Assembly: GCF_047461615.1 (NCBI RefSeq)
Contig: NZ_JANSHI010000003.1
Span: 1-64,000 of the forward strand
DNA: 64,000 bases
Reading direction: 5' to 3'
Source: Thermostichus sp047461615
Lineage (GTDB): Bacteria > Cyanobacteriota > Cyanobacteriia > Thermostichales > Thermostichaceae
Positions 1 to 7,653 of this stretch are shown one piece after another; positions within the stretch are counted from its first letter, which is position 1; every line of letters starts with the position of its first letter. The notes under the pieces are model-generated. The model ran no database searches. It was not told where the DNA came from and saw only the letters and a list, made by a program, of their open reading frames with translations. A program made the position numbers and the translations under genes.

Positions 1-657
1 GGGGATCCGCTTGCTTTTGAGCACCTCGAGCCGCTCGCCGTCAAACCACACGTCCACCCCCTGCAGTTCTCCCGGCATGCCTCCCCCCTTGACAAGTACA
101 GCCTTACAGCCTAGGGCGTGGATGCGGCGGGCCGCCGTCTCCATATCCGCCAGCGACTGCAGTTCCATCCCTGCCAAAATCTGGGCTTCGTAGCGGTTGG
201 GGGTAACAACCTGAGCCAGGGGAATTAGCCGCTCGCGGATGGCCTGGATGGCCTCCTCCGCCAGCAGCTTGGCCCCCGTGCGGGAGACCATTACCGGATC
301 TACCACCAGTGGCTGCAGCGCCCAGCGCTCCACTTGGCGGGCCACCTCGCGCACGATCTCAGCATTGAGCAACATGCCGGTTTTGATCCCTTGCACCCCA
401 ATGTCCTGCACCACCGCTTCAATTTGAGCAGCCACTGCCTCTGGCGGCAGCGCATCCACGCGGTTGACCCCCAGGGTATTTTGGGCAGTTACGCAGGTGA
501 GGGCGGAAGTGCCATGAACCCGCTGGAAGGCAAAAGTGCGCAGATCCGCTTGAATGCCGGCTCCGCCGCCGCTATCGGATCCGGCAATGGTGAGGGCGAC
601 AGGGGGGCGCTGCTCGGCCAAAGTTGGAGCTGGTGAAGCTGGTTCAGATACAGACAT
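1..657 (-). CDS. thiD: Hydroxymethylpyrimidine/phosphomethylpyrimidine kinase, C-terminus beyond window edge
   Basis: ThiD phosphorylates HMP and then HMP-phosphate in thiamine pyrophosphate synthesis (cytoplasm). The frame opens with ATG at 655-657 and gives 219 codons before the left edge, so about the last 45 residues of a usual 265-residue protein are missing. Near residue 26 is the ribokinase-fold signature GSDSGGGAGIQADL. A KGGG run followed by VDVWFDG near the edge fits the ATP-binding half. The next gene in the same direction starts about 100 bases upstream, so it could be transcribed alone. No TPP riboswitch was seen in front of it. Family assignment is secure from the N-terminal motif; the C-terminus cannot be checked. 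Confidence 0.9.
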   Translation of the reverse strand, partial: MSVSEPASPAPTLAEQRPPVALTIAGSDSGGGAGIQADLRTFAFQRVHGTSALTCVTAQNTLGVNRVDALPPEAVAAQIEAVVQDIGVQGIKTGMLLNAEIVREVARQVERWALQPLVVDPVMVSRTGAKLLAEEAIQAIRERLIPLAQVVTPNRYEAQILAGMELQSLADMETAARRIHALGCKAVLVKGGGMPGELQGVDVWFDGERLEVLKSKRIP

Positions 658-755
658 TGGCTAAACGAGAAAAGCTAACGAGGGCACTGCTGGTAGCTAT
701 CAGCTTGCTGGCTCCCAACCCCCTAGAGGGGGCTAGAAGCTGGCTAAGCGTGAAT

Positions 756-950
756 CTAGTAGCCATTGTCGGTAGTAGCCACCACCTCTACCCAAACCCT
801 ATCCCCCTCCACCGCCGTCAGACTCCAGCGCAGGAGGCGGGCCGTTTGCCCCAGCTCTCGGGCGACTTGGTGGAGAAGGGATCCCTCCAGTTGAGCAGCA
901 GAAAGCGGCAAACTCAGGGGCAAAGCTAGACGCAGAAAATGTAGCCTCAC
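756..950 (-). CDS. Small conserved cyanobacterial protein of unknown function
   Basis: A 64-residue frame with no signal peptide or membrane helix. The middle reads LRWSLTAVEGDRVWVEVVATT, an alternating beta-strand pattern that resembles small cyanobacterial hypotheticals I recall (LRWAIT..V..VEAVVTT). It lies between the ferredoxin gene (ending at 993, same strand) and thiD, with only 42 bases to the ferredoxin stop, so it may be the last gene of that transcript. No function can be proposed from sequence. It is short, but its codon use and composition match its neighbours and no competing frame is convincing here. Confidence 0.55.
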   Translation of the reverse strand: MRLHFLRLALPLSLPLSAAQLEGSLLHQVARELGQTARLLRWSLTAVEGDRVWVEVVATTDNGY

Positions 951-992
951 AGTCTTCTCACGCTGAACTCACGCCAACCAGGGAGGGCAGAG

Positions 993-1298
993 CTAGCGGC
1001 CAAACTGCAAACGATAGACTTCTTCCTCCTGATCTGTTTCCACCTCCAGATCGGAGGTAGGATAGGCCACGCACAGCAGGACAAACCCCTGAGCCTTGAG
1101 CTCGGGCCCGATCATGGCGTTAGGCTGGGCCACGGATCCCGACTTCAGTCGCCCTGCACAGGTGGTGCAGACACCTGCTTGGCAGGAAGAGGGCAGCTCT
1201 AAGCCGTGTTCAAGAGCCGCCTGTAAAACCGTCTGCTCCGCCGCCGCAGGAAAGCGGTAGGTTTGGCCCCGGTGGTGGACAGTTATCTGGTAAACCAT
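993..1298 (-). CDS. Plant-type 2Fe-2S ferredoxin
   Basis: A 101-residue soluble electron carrier. The cluster-binding pattern C-x4-C-x2-C is at residues 39, 44 and 47 (SSCQAGVCTTC), with the fourth cysteine at about 76 (LLCVAYPTSD), the layout of plant-type ferredoxins. The acidic tail (ETDQEEEV) is also typical. The frame extends four codons upstream to a TTG at 1308-1310, but the ATG at 1296-1298 has GAGGG five bases away and is preferred. It follows the DUF1816 gene with an 8-base gap, so the two are probably co-transcribed. It is not the canonical PetF by sequence (longer spacing and different flanks), so its redox partner is unknown. Confidence 0.9.
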   Translation of the reverse strand: MVYQITVHHRGQTYRFPAAAEQTVLQAALEHGLELPSSCQAGVCTTCAGRLKSGSVAQPNAMIGPELKAQGFVLLCVAYPTSDLEVETDQEEEVYRLQFGR

Positions 1299-1306
1299 GA
1301 CGGCCC

Positions 1307-1576
1307 TCAAGAACCCGCCTGCGAAGAGGTGCGAGCCACTGTTAGCGTCTGCGGCTGGCGCATTTTCTTTATCTGAACCTCGATCTTCTGAACCCCTTCC
1401 GCCTTCAGGTCGGCGATATAGCTGCCTTTGTGCGCTTCTGCTTCTTCCAGGCTAGTGAAGGGGCCGTAATAGTAGGTGCAGTCGTCGGTGGCAATCTCGA
1501 TCCAAACCGCTAAGCCGCGCAGCCTATCCAAGAGGCTGATCAACCTCTTCAGAAGACTAGTCAAAGGGTTGCTCAC
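1307..1576 (-). CDS. DUF1816 domain protein
   Basis: An 89-residue protein. Its centre (VWIEIATDDCTYYYGPFTSLEEAEAH) is the DUF1816 signature found in cyanobacterial proteins, some of which are associated with phycobilisome linker (CpcD-like) regions. An amphipathic N-terminal stretch of about 20 residues precedes it. The start is GTG at 1574-1576. It lies 8 bases upstream of the ferredoxin gene on the same strand, which suggests a two-gene unit. The family function is not established; a role near photosynthetic electron transport is only suggested by the neighbour. There is no transmembrane helix or signal peptide. Confidence 0.8.
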   Translation of the reverse strand: MSNPLTSLLKRLISLLDRLRGLAVWIEIATDDCTYYYGPFTSLEEAEAHKGSYIADLKAEGVQKIEVQIKKMRQPQTLTVARTSSQAGS

Positions 1577-1628
1577 AGGATCGATCCCCCGCTAAGAAGT
1601 GCCAGCAAACATTCGGAACTGCCTGCAG

Positions 1629-2489
1629 TCACTTAGATTCTACTGCGTTTGTTGAGAATTTGTTGAGAAATGTTTCAGTGCGCTTGAGCTGGTGAGGGGA
1701 GCGCTGCCGGTGGATCTCGTAGAGGACGATGCCCGCTGCTACCGAAGCATTCAAGCTTTCCGTGCGGCCCGATAAGGGAATCGACAGCAGTTGGTCGCAG
1801 TGGCGCTGGGTAAGCAGGCTAATGCCTTCCCCTTCCGATCCAATCACCAAGGCGACGGGTCGGCGAAAGTCGGCGCTATAGACGGGGGCAGCTCCCTGGC
1901 TGGTGGTGCCATAGATCCAAAACCCTTGCTCTTTAAGGTACTCTAGAGCGCGATTTAAGTTCACCACCCGCGCCACGGGCAGGGTGGAGAGAGCGCCAGC
2001 TGCCACCTTCATCACTGTCGCGGTCACCCCTGCCGCCCGCCGCTGCGGGATCACCATCCCCTGCATGCCAAACGCCTCCACGCTACGGGCAATAGCTCCC
2101 AGGTTGTGGGGATCCTGAATCCCGTCTAGCACCACCAGCACCGGCTGGGGGCTAGCCTGGCGGCTGCGCTCCACCAGCTCTTCTAGATCCACGTATCGAT
2201 AAGGGGTAGCCTGGGCGGCGATCCCCTGATGGTTGGCTCCACCCGTAAGGAGGTTTAGCCGCTGGGGAGAGACCTCATCAATAACCGTGCCGCGCGCTTT
2301 GGCCTCCTCCAAGAGCGACAAAAACTGGGGGCTATACCGTAGCCTCGGCACCACCCAAACCCGGTTGAGGGTAGCACCGCTCCGCAGGGCCGCAAGTAAA
2401 GTCTGGCGACCGTAGATGATCTCTTGTTCCGCTTCGGGCTTGGGCTCCATGGGTCGCCGCAACTTGCGTAGGCGAGAAGGCTTAGGCAT
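1629..2489 (-). CDS. rlmB: 23S rRNA (guanosine-2'-O-)-methyltransferase, SpoU/TrmH family
   Basis: A SPOUT-class methyltransferase of 286 residues, expected to methylate a 23S rRNA guanosine (G2251 in E. coli numbering) using SAM. After a basic N-terminus (residues 1-15) the substrate-binding domain begins with EIIYGRQTLLAAL. The knotted catalytic domain carries motif 1 (LDGIQDPHNLGAIARS, around 125), motif 2 (VIGSEGEGIS, around 213) and motif 3 (IPLSGRTESLNASVA, around 234). ATG at 2487-2489. It sits 11 bases after the Mini-III RNase gene, which matures 23S rRNA, so the pair forms a ribosome-biogenesis cassette at the end of the psaF-psaJ-psaL run. The short basic C-terminal extension is unremarkable. 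Confidence 0.93.
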   Translation of the reverse strand: MPKPSRLRKLRRPMEPKPEAEQEIIYGRQTLLAALRSGATLNRVWVVPRLRYSPQFLSLLEEAKARGTVIDEVSPQRLNLLTGGANHQGIAAQATPYRYVDLEELVERSRQASPQPVLVVLDGIQDPHNLGAIARSVEAFGMQGMVIPQRRAAGVTATVMKVAAGALSTLPVARVVNLNRALEYLKEQGFWIYGTTSQGAAPVYSADFRRPVALVIGSEGEGISLLTQRHCDQLLSIPLSGRTESLNASVAAGIVLYEIHRQRSPHQLKRTETFLNKFSTNAVESK

Positions 2490-2500
2490 GAGAGGAAGAC

Positions 2501-2923
2501 CTAAATCATCTCAGCCAAAACATCGGTGAGGGCAAGAATGGAGCGCAAGCGGTCGGGATTGGTGAGGTAGAGGTAGCCCAGGATGGTTTCCAGGCCACTG
2601 GCATTTTGATAGTCGGCTAGGGGCAGATGCCGAGGTGGGCGACCGCAACCATTGCGGCCCCAGCAGACAATAGCCTGCTCTTCAGGGCTGAGATATGGTA
2701 GCAGCGCTAACAGCAGCTTGGCCTGAGCCGAGCCGCACACCCGCCTCACCACCCGCTGATGGTAGCGCTCTAAGCGATCTGGGGGAAACAACTGTTGCCG
2801 CCGCACGTGGAGTTCGTAAATGGCATCCCCCAAGTAAGCTAAGGCGGCCGGCGACAGGCGACGGATCTCGGTCGACGGCAATCTTTCGGAACTGGGATCA
2901 AGTCCAAGGAGTGGATCGCTCAC
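2501..2923 (-). CDS. mrnC: Mini-ribonuclease III (MrnC)
   Basis: Mini-III is an RNase III catalytic domain without the double-stranded-RNA-binding domain; it trims 23S rRNA precursor ends. The signature LAYLGDAIYELHVRR is near the N-terminus and NASGLETILGYLYL near the C-terminus; both contribute acidic metal-binding residues. The reading frame extends up to 2998 inside psaL, but the GTG at 2921-2923 (VSDPLLGLD) lies just beyond the psaL stop, gives about 140 residues (the family norm) and is preferred. It is placed 22 bases after psaL and 11 before rlmB on the same strand. Confidence 0.88.
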   Translation of the reverse strand: MSDPLLGLDPSSERLPSTEIRRLSPAALAYLGDAIYELHVRRQQLFPPDRLERYHQRVVRRVCGSAQAKLLLALLPYLSPEEQAIVCWGRNGCGRPPRHLPLADYQNASGLETILGYLYLTNPDRLRSILALTDVLAEMI

Positions 2924-2945
2924 GGCTGCTGACAAAAATTGGAAA

Positions 2946-3422
2946 TTAGCGAAAGGGGGGAAACAGGAGATCGCCATTGAGCAAAAGCAGGTAGGCAACG
3001 ATGGCTCCCCCCACTCCCCCTATTAAAAAGCCGGCAGCCAATTCGCTCCAGGCCTGGGATCCCTGGACTGGCCCGCCATGGCGCGGCGAGGAGACGGTGC
3101 CGTAGAGAGAGAGGGCCGCCGTCAGGATCAAAATGAGGCCACAGGCTCCCAAGAAGCCACTCAGCAGGCCAATAGGCTCGTTGCGCAAAGGCCCGAGCTT
3201 GGCAAAGGGCCCCACCAGCCAATAGCCGTGGGCCATACCAATTTCCAGACCCCGCCAGATAGGACTGGCTCCCGGTCGGTTGATCGGCAGCCAACTTAGG
3301 AAGAGACGAACGGCAGGCGCGTGGTTAATCGGTGTCTGGAGGTTGCCAATTTGCGGATCCCCTTCTGGGGCCGTGATGTATTCCTTGCCAGAGGGAGCAG
3401 TGTCGACAGGGGACTCAGGCAT
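2946..3422 (-). CDS. psaL: Photosystem I subunit XI (PsaL)
   Basis: PsaL is the thylakoid membrane subunit at the interface between PSI monomers. The 158-residue product has the conserved N-terminal region (GDPQIGNLQTPINHAPAV, residues 21-38) and RGLEIGMAHGYWLVGPF, then three hydrophobic segments (about 58-75, 85-107, 130-152). ATG at 3420-3422. It follows psaJ by 71 bases and is not paired with psaI, which is absent from the window; the order is psaF-psaJ-psaL. In many cyanobacteria psaL stands with psaI away from psaFJ. I recall that this FJL order has been linked to tetrameric or dimeric rather than trimeric PSI. Confidence 0.96.
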   Translation of the reverse strand: MPESPVDTAPSGKEYITAPEGDPQIGNLQTPINHAPAVRLFLSWLPINRPGASPIWRGLEIGMAHGYWLVGPFAKLGPLRNEPIGLLSGFLGACGLILILTAALSLYGTVSSPRHGGPVQGSQAWSELAAGFLIGGVGGAIVAYLLLLNGDLLFPPFR

Positions 3423-3493
3423 GAGGCAATCTTGTGTCCAGGCTAAGAGAAGCAGGGATCCCCGAGGCTCTGTGGGGATCCCTACCCCTTTAT

Positions 3494-3613
3494 TTAGAAC
3501 GTCAAAATGTCAGGGAAGAAGCGATTGATCTCAATAAACAGGGCAAGGAAGAAGCTGGAAAACAAAATGAGGGCTACCGGAGCGGTGGTGAGAAATTTGG
3601 TGAAGTCAGCCAT
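3494..3613 (-). CDS. psaJ: Photosystem I subunit IX (PsaJ), 39 residues
   Basis: A short single-span thylakoid protein that binds chlorophyll at the PSI periphery and contacts PsaF. Reading the minus strand from ATG 3611-3613 to TAA 3494-3496 gives MADFTKFLTTAPV, a hydrophobic helix (about 13-28) and the hallmark EINRFFPDILTF C-terminus. An SD-like run (CTGTGAGAGG) lies just upstream. It sits 40 bases after psaF and 71 before psaL, so the three genes look like one operon. The ending INRFFPD is diagnostic of PsaJ. Confidence 0.95.
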   Translation of the reverse strand: MADFTKFLTTAPVALILFSSFFLALFIEINRFFPDILTF

Positions 3614-3653
3614 ATCGACCTCTCACAGGGAATGGGTTGACTCAGTTCCTTCC

Positions 3654-4199
3654 TCAGCGAGGAGAGACGGGAACAGCCTCCTCTGGGGCTTGAATTTCAC
3701 CGCTGGCAATTTCCTTGAAAGCAGCGGCAGGCCAGGCCAAAGCCGTGAGGAAACAGCGCAGCGCCAAGGGAACGTCGATGATACTTTCTTTCATCTCCGG
3801 CTCCTCGCTATCGCGAACGGCAATTAGGTAGGAGCGGCCTGCCCAGCCCAACCAGCCGGCAAGGTAGAGGAAAAGTAAGCCAGGGATGAGAAACTCACCT
3901 GCATGGCTCCAGCGGCCATCGGTAACCAGGTGAGGCAAGCCTTCTTCGCCACAGAGCAGCTTGCTGTAGCGCTCAAAACGCTTTTCGGTTTGGACCAACT
4001 TTTGCTGGTAAAGGGGAGCCAACTCAGGGCTAGCGTTGCGGATTTTCTCTTCGAGGCTGCTCAGGCGCTGATCTCGTAGAGCCTGGAAAGCAGGAACTTC
4101 GCTACAAGGCTTCAAGCCAATCAAAGGCTCTGCCTGCACTGCCTGGGTAAAACCAAGCACTAGGCAAAGGGCCAAAAGGAGACTCAAAAGGGTTCGCAT
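3654..4199 (-). CDS. psaF: Photosystem I subunit III (PsaF)
   Basis: PsaF is a transmembrane PSI subunit with a lumenal N-terminal domain that in algae docks plastocyanin or cytochrome c6. The 181-residue precursor has a signal peptide (LLSLLLALCLVLGF...VQA, residues 1-23) for lumenal export. Mature-domain cysteines at about 32 and 83 (KPCSEV, KLLCGEE) could form the conserved disulfide. LIPGLLFLYLAGWLGWAGRSYL near 105-126 is the membrane span, followed by the conserved hydrophobic C-terminal stretch. It is the first gene of psaF-psaJ-psaL-mrnC-rlmB. A TATGAT element at 4275-4280 could serve as its -10. Confidence 0.96.
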   Translation of the reverse strand: MRTLLSLLLALCLVLGFTQAVQAEPLIGLKPCSEVPAFQALRDQRLSSLEEKIRNASPELAPLYQQKLVQTEKRFERYSKLLCGEEGLPHLVTDGRWSHAGEFLIPGLLFLYLAGWLGWAGRSYLIAVRDSEEPEMKESIIDVPLALRCFLTALAWPAAAFKEIASGEIQAPEEAVPVSPR

Positions 4200-4274
4200 G
4201 GCAGGATGTGTCCTTGAGCTAGGGACTCAATGGGGAGGAATGCTCAGTGAAGCAACGAGCACCAAACGGTTAGT

Positions 4275-4280
4275 ATCATA
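4275..4280 (-). promoter_or_regulatory. Possible -10 element for psaF
   Basis: On the minus strand TATGAT lies about 75 bases upstream of the psaF ATG. I see no good -35 hexamer at 16-18 bases and no clear HLR1 pair, so this is only a candidate. Confidence 0.25.
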
Positions 4281-4365
4281 CTCCTGAGCGCCTTATCCGG
4301 AGGGATCCCGGGTTTTAGCTCACACAATTCTTAAGGATCCTGAGGCATTCCCACCCCTTTTTCCC

Positions 4366-5463
4366 ATGGCCTGTGTCCTTGCCATTGAAACCAGTTGCGA
4401 CGAAACGGCTGTGGCGGTGGTGGAGGCGGAGCCAACCTGGCCAACCTTTGCCCCGCGGCAGCTCAGCTCGGTGGTAGCTAGCCAGATCGACCTCCATGCA
4501 GCCTACGGAGGTGTGGTGCCGGAGGTGGCCTCCCGCCGCCATGTGGAAACTTTGCCATTTGTACTGGAGTCAGCGCTGCAGCAGGCCGGGCTAGGCGTAG
4601 CCGAGGTGGATGCCATTGCCGTAACTTGTGCGCCGGGCCTGGTGGGATCCCTGCTGGTGGGGCTGATGGCGGCCAAGACCTTGGCGCTACTCTACGATAA
4701 GCCCTTGATTGGGGTACATCACCTGGAGGGCCATCTCTTCAGCGGCTTTTTGGCCACAACCGACTTGCAACCTCCCTGCCTGTGCCTTTTGGTTTCGGGA
4801 GGCCACACCAGCTTGATCTGGATGAAGGATTACGGAGAGTACCAGACGATGGGCCGCACCCGCGACGATGCTGCCGGCGAAGCCTTTGATAAGGTGGCGC
4901 GGCTGTTGGGGCTGGGCTACCCGGGGGGGCCCCAGATCGACCGCTGGGCGCAACAAGGGGATCCCCATCGCTTTCCCCTGCCGGAAGGCAAGCTAGACCG
5001 CCCCTACGACACCAGCTTCAGTGGCCTGAAGACGGCTGTGCTGCGCCTCGTCCAGCACTTGCAGCAGGAAGGCCAGGAGCTGCCCATTGCCGACATTGCC
5101 GCCAGCTTTCAGGCCTGCCTAACGCGCGTCCTCACGGAAAAAGCAGTGGCCTGCGCCGAAGCTCTTGGCCTCTCAACCCTGCTGCTGACTGGCGGGGTGG
5201 CTGCCAACCGGGAGCTGCGCGCTCGCCTTCTGGAAGCGGGTCAGCAAAAGGGCCTGCGGGTGGTGATCCCGCCTGTTGCCCTCTGTACCGACAACGCCGC
5301 CATGATTGGGGCAGCCGGCCTCTGTCACTGGCTGCGCGGGGAGGTCTCCCCCTTGGATTTGGGCGTGGCTTCGCGCATGGCGCTGGAGGAGATCCCTGCT
5401 CTCTACACGGCTGGGCGCAAAGATTACCGCGAGCTGCCAACAGGTTCTGCCGTCGCTCTCTGA
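4366..5463 (+). CDS. tsaD: tRNA N6-adenosine threonylcarbamoyltransferase TsaD
   Basis: TsaD transfers the threonylcarbamoyl group to A37 of ANN-decoding tRNAs (t6A). The 365-residue protein starts VLAIETSCDETAVAVV (ASKHA phosphate-1 motif). It has the iron-binding histidines in GVHHLEGHLFSG (around 117-123), SGGHTSL (around 145), and DDAAGEAFDKVARLLGLGYPGGP (around 167-189). The C-terminal metal/nucleotide motif is ALCTDNAAMIGAAG (around 305-318). ATG at 4366. Its last 40 bases overlap the 3' end of mnmG on the other strand, so two tRNA-modification genes converge tail to tail. About 25 extra C-terminal residues relative to E. coli are normal for cyanobacteria. Confidence 0.96.
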   Translation: MACVLAIETSCDETAVAVVEAEPTWPTFAPRQLSSVVASQIDLHAAYGGVVPEVASRRHVETLPFVLESALQQAGLGVAEVDAIAVTCAPGLVGSLLVGLMAAKTLALLYDKPLIGVHHLEGHLFSGFLATTDLQPPCLCLLVSGGHTSLIWMKDYGEYQTMGRTRDDAAGEAFDKVARLLGLGYPGGPQIDRWAQQGDPHRFPLPEGKLDRPYDTSFSGLKTAVLRLVQHLQQEGQELPIADIAASFQACLTRVLTEKAVACAEALGLSTLLLTGGVAANRELRARLLEAGQQKGLRVVIPPVALCTDNAAMIGAAGLCHWLRGEVSPLDLGVASRMALEEIPALYTAGRKDYRELPTGSAVAL

Positions 5464-7358
5464 CGCTGTCTCACCTCGAGGTAGATGAGCAAGGCGTTGA
5501 TGTCGGCAGGGTTGACGCCGCCAATGCGAGCGGCCTGGCCTACGGTCAGAGGCCGGACTGCTGCCAGTTTCTCCCGCGACTCTTTGGAGAGGGTGGGAAT
5601 GGAGTGGTAGTCCAGATCGGGAGGAAGAGGGCGGTGGTACTGCTTGCTCACCTGCTCGATCTGGGCTTGTTGCCGCTGGATGTAGCCGCTGTATTTGACG
5701 GCAATTTCCGCTGCCTCCTGCTCAAAGGGATCCAGCTCCTCATTTCCCAACCCCAGCTCCAGCAGGTTGGCGTAGTGGATCTGGTTGCGGCGCAGGAGCT
5801 CAGCTAAGGTGGCGGATCCTTTGATCCCCTGGCCAGTCAGTTGGCTGAGGTGGATCCCGGCGGGGTCGTGGGCCTTAACCCGCTGGGTTTCCAGGCGCTC
5901 AATCTCGGCGGCAATACGAGCCTGTTTAGCCTGGAAGAGAGCCCAGCGGCGGTCGTCGATGAGGCCCAACTCTCGCCCTAAAGGAGTGAGGCGCTGGTCA
6001 GCGTTGTCGGCGCGCAGGATAAGGCGGTATTCGGAGCGGCTGGTGAGCATGCGGTAGGGCTCCCGCAGCTCTTTGGTGCAGAGGTCGTCGATAAGGGTGC
6101 CGATGTAGCTGGACTCGCGCGGCAGCGTGACTAAGGGTTTGCCTTGCACCAACCGGGCGGCGTTGATCCCGGCAATGAGCCCCTGGGCTGCTGCTTCTTC
6201 GTAGCCGGTGGTGCCGTTGATCTGGCCGGCGCAGAAGAGCCCCTGCACCTTCTTGGTCATCAGGGTGGGATAGAGCTGGGTGGCCGGCAGATAGTCGTAT
6301 TCCACCGCGTAGGCAGGCCGCAGCATCACGCACCGCTCCAGGCCGGGCAAGGAGCGCAACATTTGGATCTGGATCTTCTCGGGCATCCCCGTCGAGAACC
6401 CTTGGATGTAGAGCTCCGGCAGATCCCGCCCCTCGGGTTCGATAAAGACAGGGTGTCTCTCCTTGTCGGCAAAGCGCACGATCTTGTCTTCAATGCTGGG
6501 GCAGTAGCGCGGCCCTTTGGCCTCCACCCATCCGCCGTAGACAGGAGTCTCGTGGAGGTTCTCCCGGATGATGCGGTGCGTCTCCGGCGTGGTGTAGGTG
6601 AGGTAGCAGTCCATCTGCTCCCGCGGCACCCACACTTCTGGGTCAAAGCTAAACCAGCGTAGGTCTGGATCCCCTGGCTGCCGCTCCATCACGGAGAAAT
6701 CAACGCTGCGGCGATCCACGCGGGCAGGGGTGCCCGTCTTCAGCCGGCCTGTCTCAAAGCCCAGTTGGCGCAGGGTGTCAGTCAGGCCTTCGACGGCAAA
6801 TTCCCCCGCACGTCCAGCAGGTTGCCAGTGGCGGCCAATCCAGATGCGCCCTCCCAGAAAGGTGCCCGTGGTCAGGATCACCGCCCGACAGCCGAAGACG
6901 CTGCCGAAATGGGTAACCACGCCCACCACTTCCTCGTTGAGCCCCAGCACCAGGTCGGTGACGGTGCCCTCTCGAAGAGTCAGGTTGGGCTGGTTTTCTA
7001 CCACCGAGCGCATCACCCGCGCGTACTCCCGCTTGTCGGTTTGCGCCCGCAAGGCCCATACTGCTGGGCCCCGCGAGCGATTGAGCACCCGCTTTTGCAA
7101 ATAGGTGCGGTCGGTAACTTTGCCCATCTCACCGCCGAGGGCGTCAATCTCATGCACCAGTTGCGACTTGGCCGGGCCACCCACGGCGGGGTTACAAGGC
7201 TGCCAGGCAATCTTGTCCAAGTTCAACGTCAGCATCAAGGTCCTACAGCCCAGTCGCGCTGACGCTAGGGCCGCTTCACAGCCGGCGTGCCCCCCACCCA
7301 CGACGATCACGTCGTAGTGGTCAAGAAAGTCCACGTTGTCCCGTCCGACTTTGAGCAT
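5424..7358 (-). CDS. mnmG: tRNA uridine-5-carboxymethylaminomethyl modification enzyme MnmG (GidA)
   Basis: MnmG, with MnmE, installs cmnm5U at the wobble position of tRNAs, using FAD and methylene-THF. The FAD-binding GGGHAGCEAALASARLG is close to the N-terminus. Typical family blocks follow: NPAVGGPAKSQLVHEIDALGG, RVLNRSRGPAVWALRAQTDK, GTFLGGRIWIG, CPSIEDKIVRFADK, GQINGTTGYEEAAAQGLIAGINAA and EYRLILRADNADQRLTP. The helical C-terminal MnmE-binding region is intact. The frame is open up to 7400; I prefer the ATG at 7356-7358 (MLKVGRDNVDFLDHYD) because family members begin shortly before the FAD motif, but no good SD decides this. It overlaps tsaD by 40 bases. Confidence 0.95.
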   Translation of the reverse strand: MLKVGRDNVDFLDHYDVIVVGGGHAGCEAALASARLGCRTLMLTLNLDKIAWQPCNPAVGGPAKSQLVHEIDALGGEMGKVTDRTYLQKRVLNRSRGPAVWALRAQTDKREYARVMRSVVENQPNLTLREGTVTDLVLGLNEEVVGVVTHFGSVFGCRAVILTTGTFLGGRIWIGRHWQPAGRAGEFAVEGLTDTLRQLGFETGRLKTGTPARVDRRSVDFSVMERQPGDPDLRWFSFDPEVWVPREQMDCYLTYTTPETHRIIRENLHETPVYGGWVEAKGPRYCPSIEDKIVRFADKERHPVFIEPEGRDLPELYIQGFSTGMPEKIQIQMLRSLPGLERCVMLRPAYAVEYDYLPATQLYPTLMTKKVQGLFCAGQINGTTGYEEAAAQGLIAGINAARLVQGKPLVTLPRESSYIGTLIDDLCTKELREPYRMLTSRSEYRLILRADNADQRLTPLGRELGLIDDRRWALFQAKQARIAAEIERLETQRVKAHDPAGIHLSQLTGQGIKGSATLAELLRRNQIHYANLLELGLGNEELDPFEQEAAEIAVKYSGYIQRQQAQIEQVSKQYHRPLPPDLDYHSIPTLSKESREKLAAVRPLTVGQAARIGGVNPADINALLIYLEVRQRQRATAEPVGSSR

Positions 7359-7653
7359 ACGCTGGCTTCTGCTGGTGAGTACCGGGATCCCAAAGGGCAT
7401 CAGATTGTTTCAGCTTGTTTTTCCAGTTTAGCGAGAGGGGCAACGCCTGAGATTGTGGGGGCCCTTGACCCCAGCAGCGCCAGCCAGTCCCTTGCTCGTC
7501 ACTTGACACTCCAGGGTAGGAACCTTCCTGCCTCTTGGCCAGAGCCAAATCCAGACTATTTTAGTCGGGTTTGGTTGACGGGCTAGATCGCGGGTGATAG
7601 GATTGACCTCGGGCTGGGTAAGCCAGATCCATTTCTCCCGCTGAAGGCTTCCT

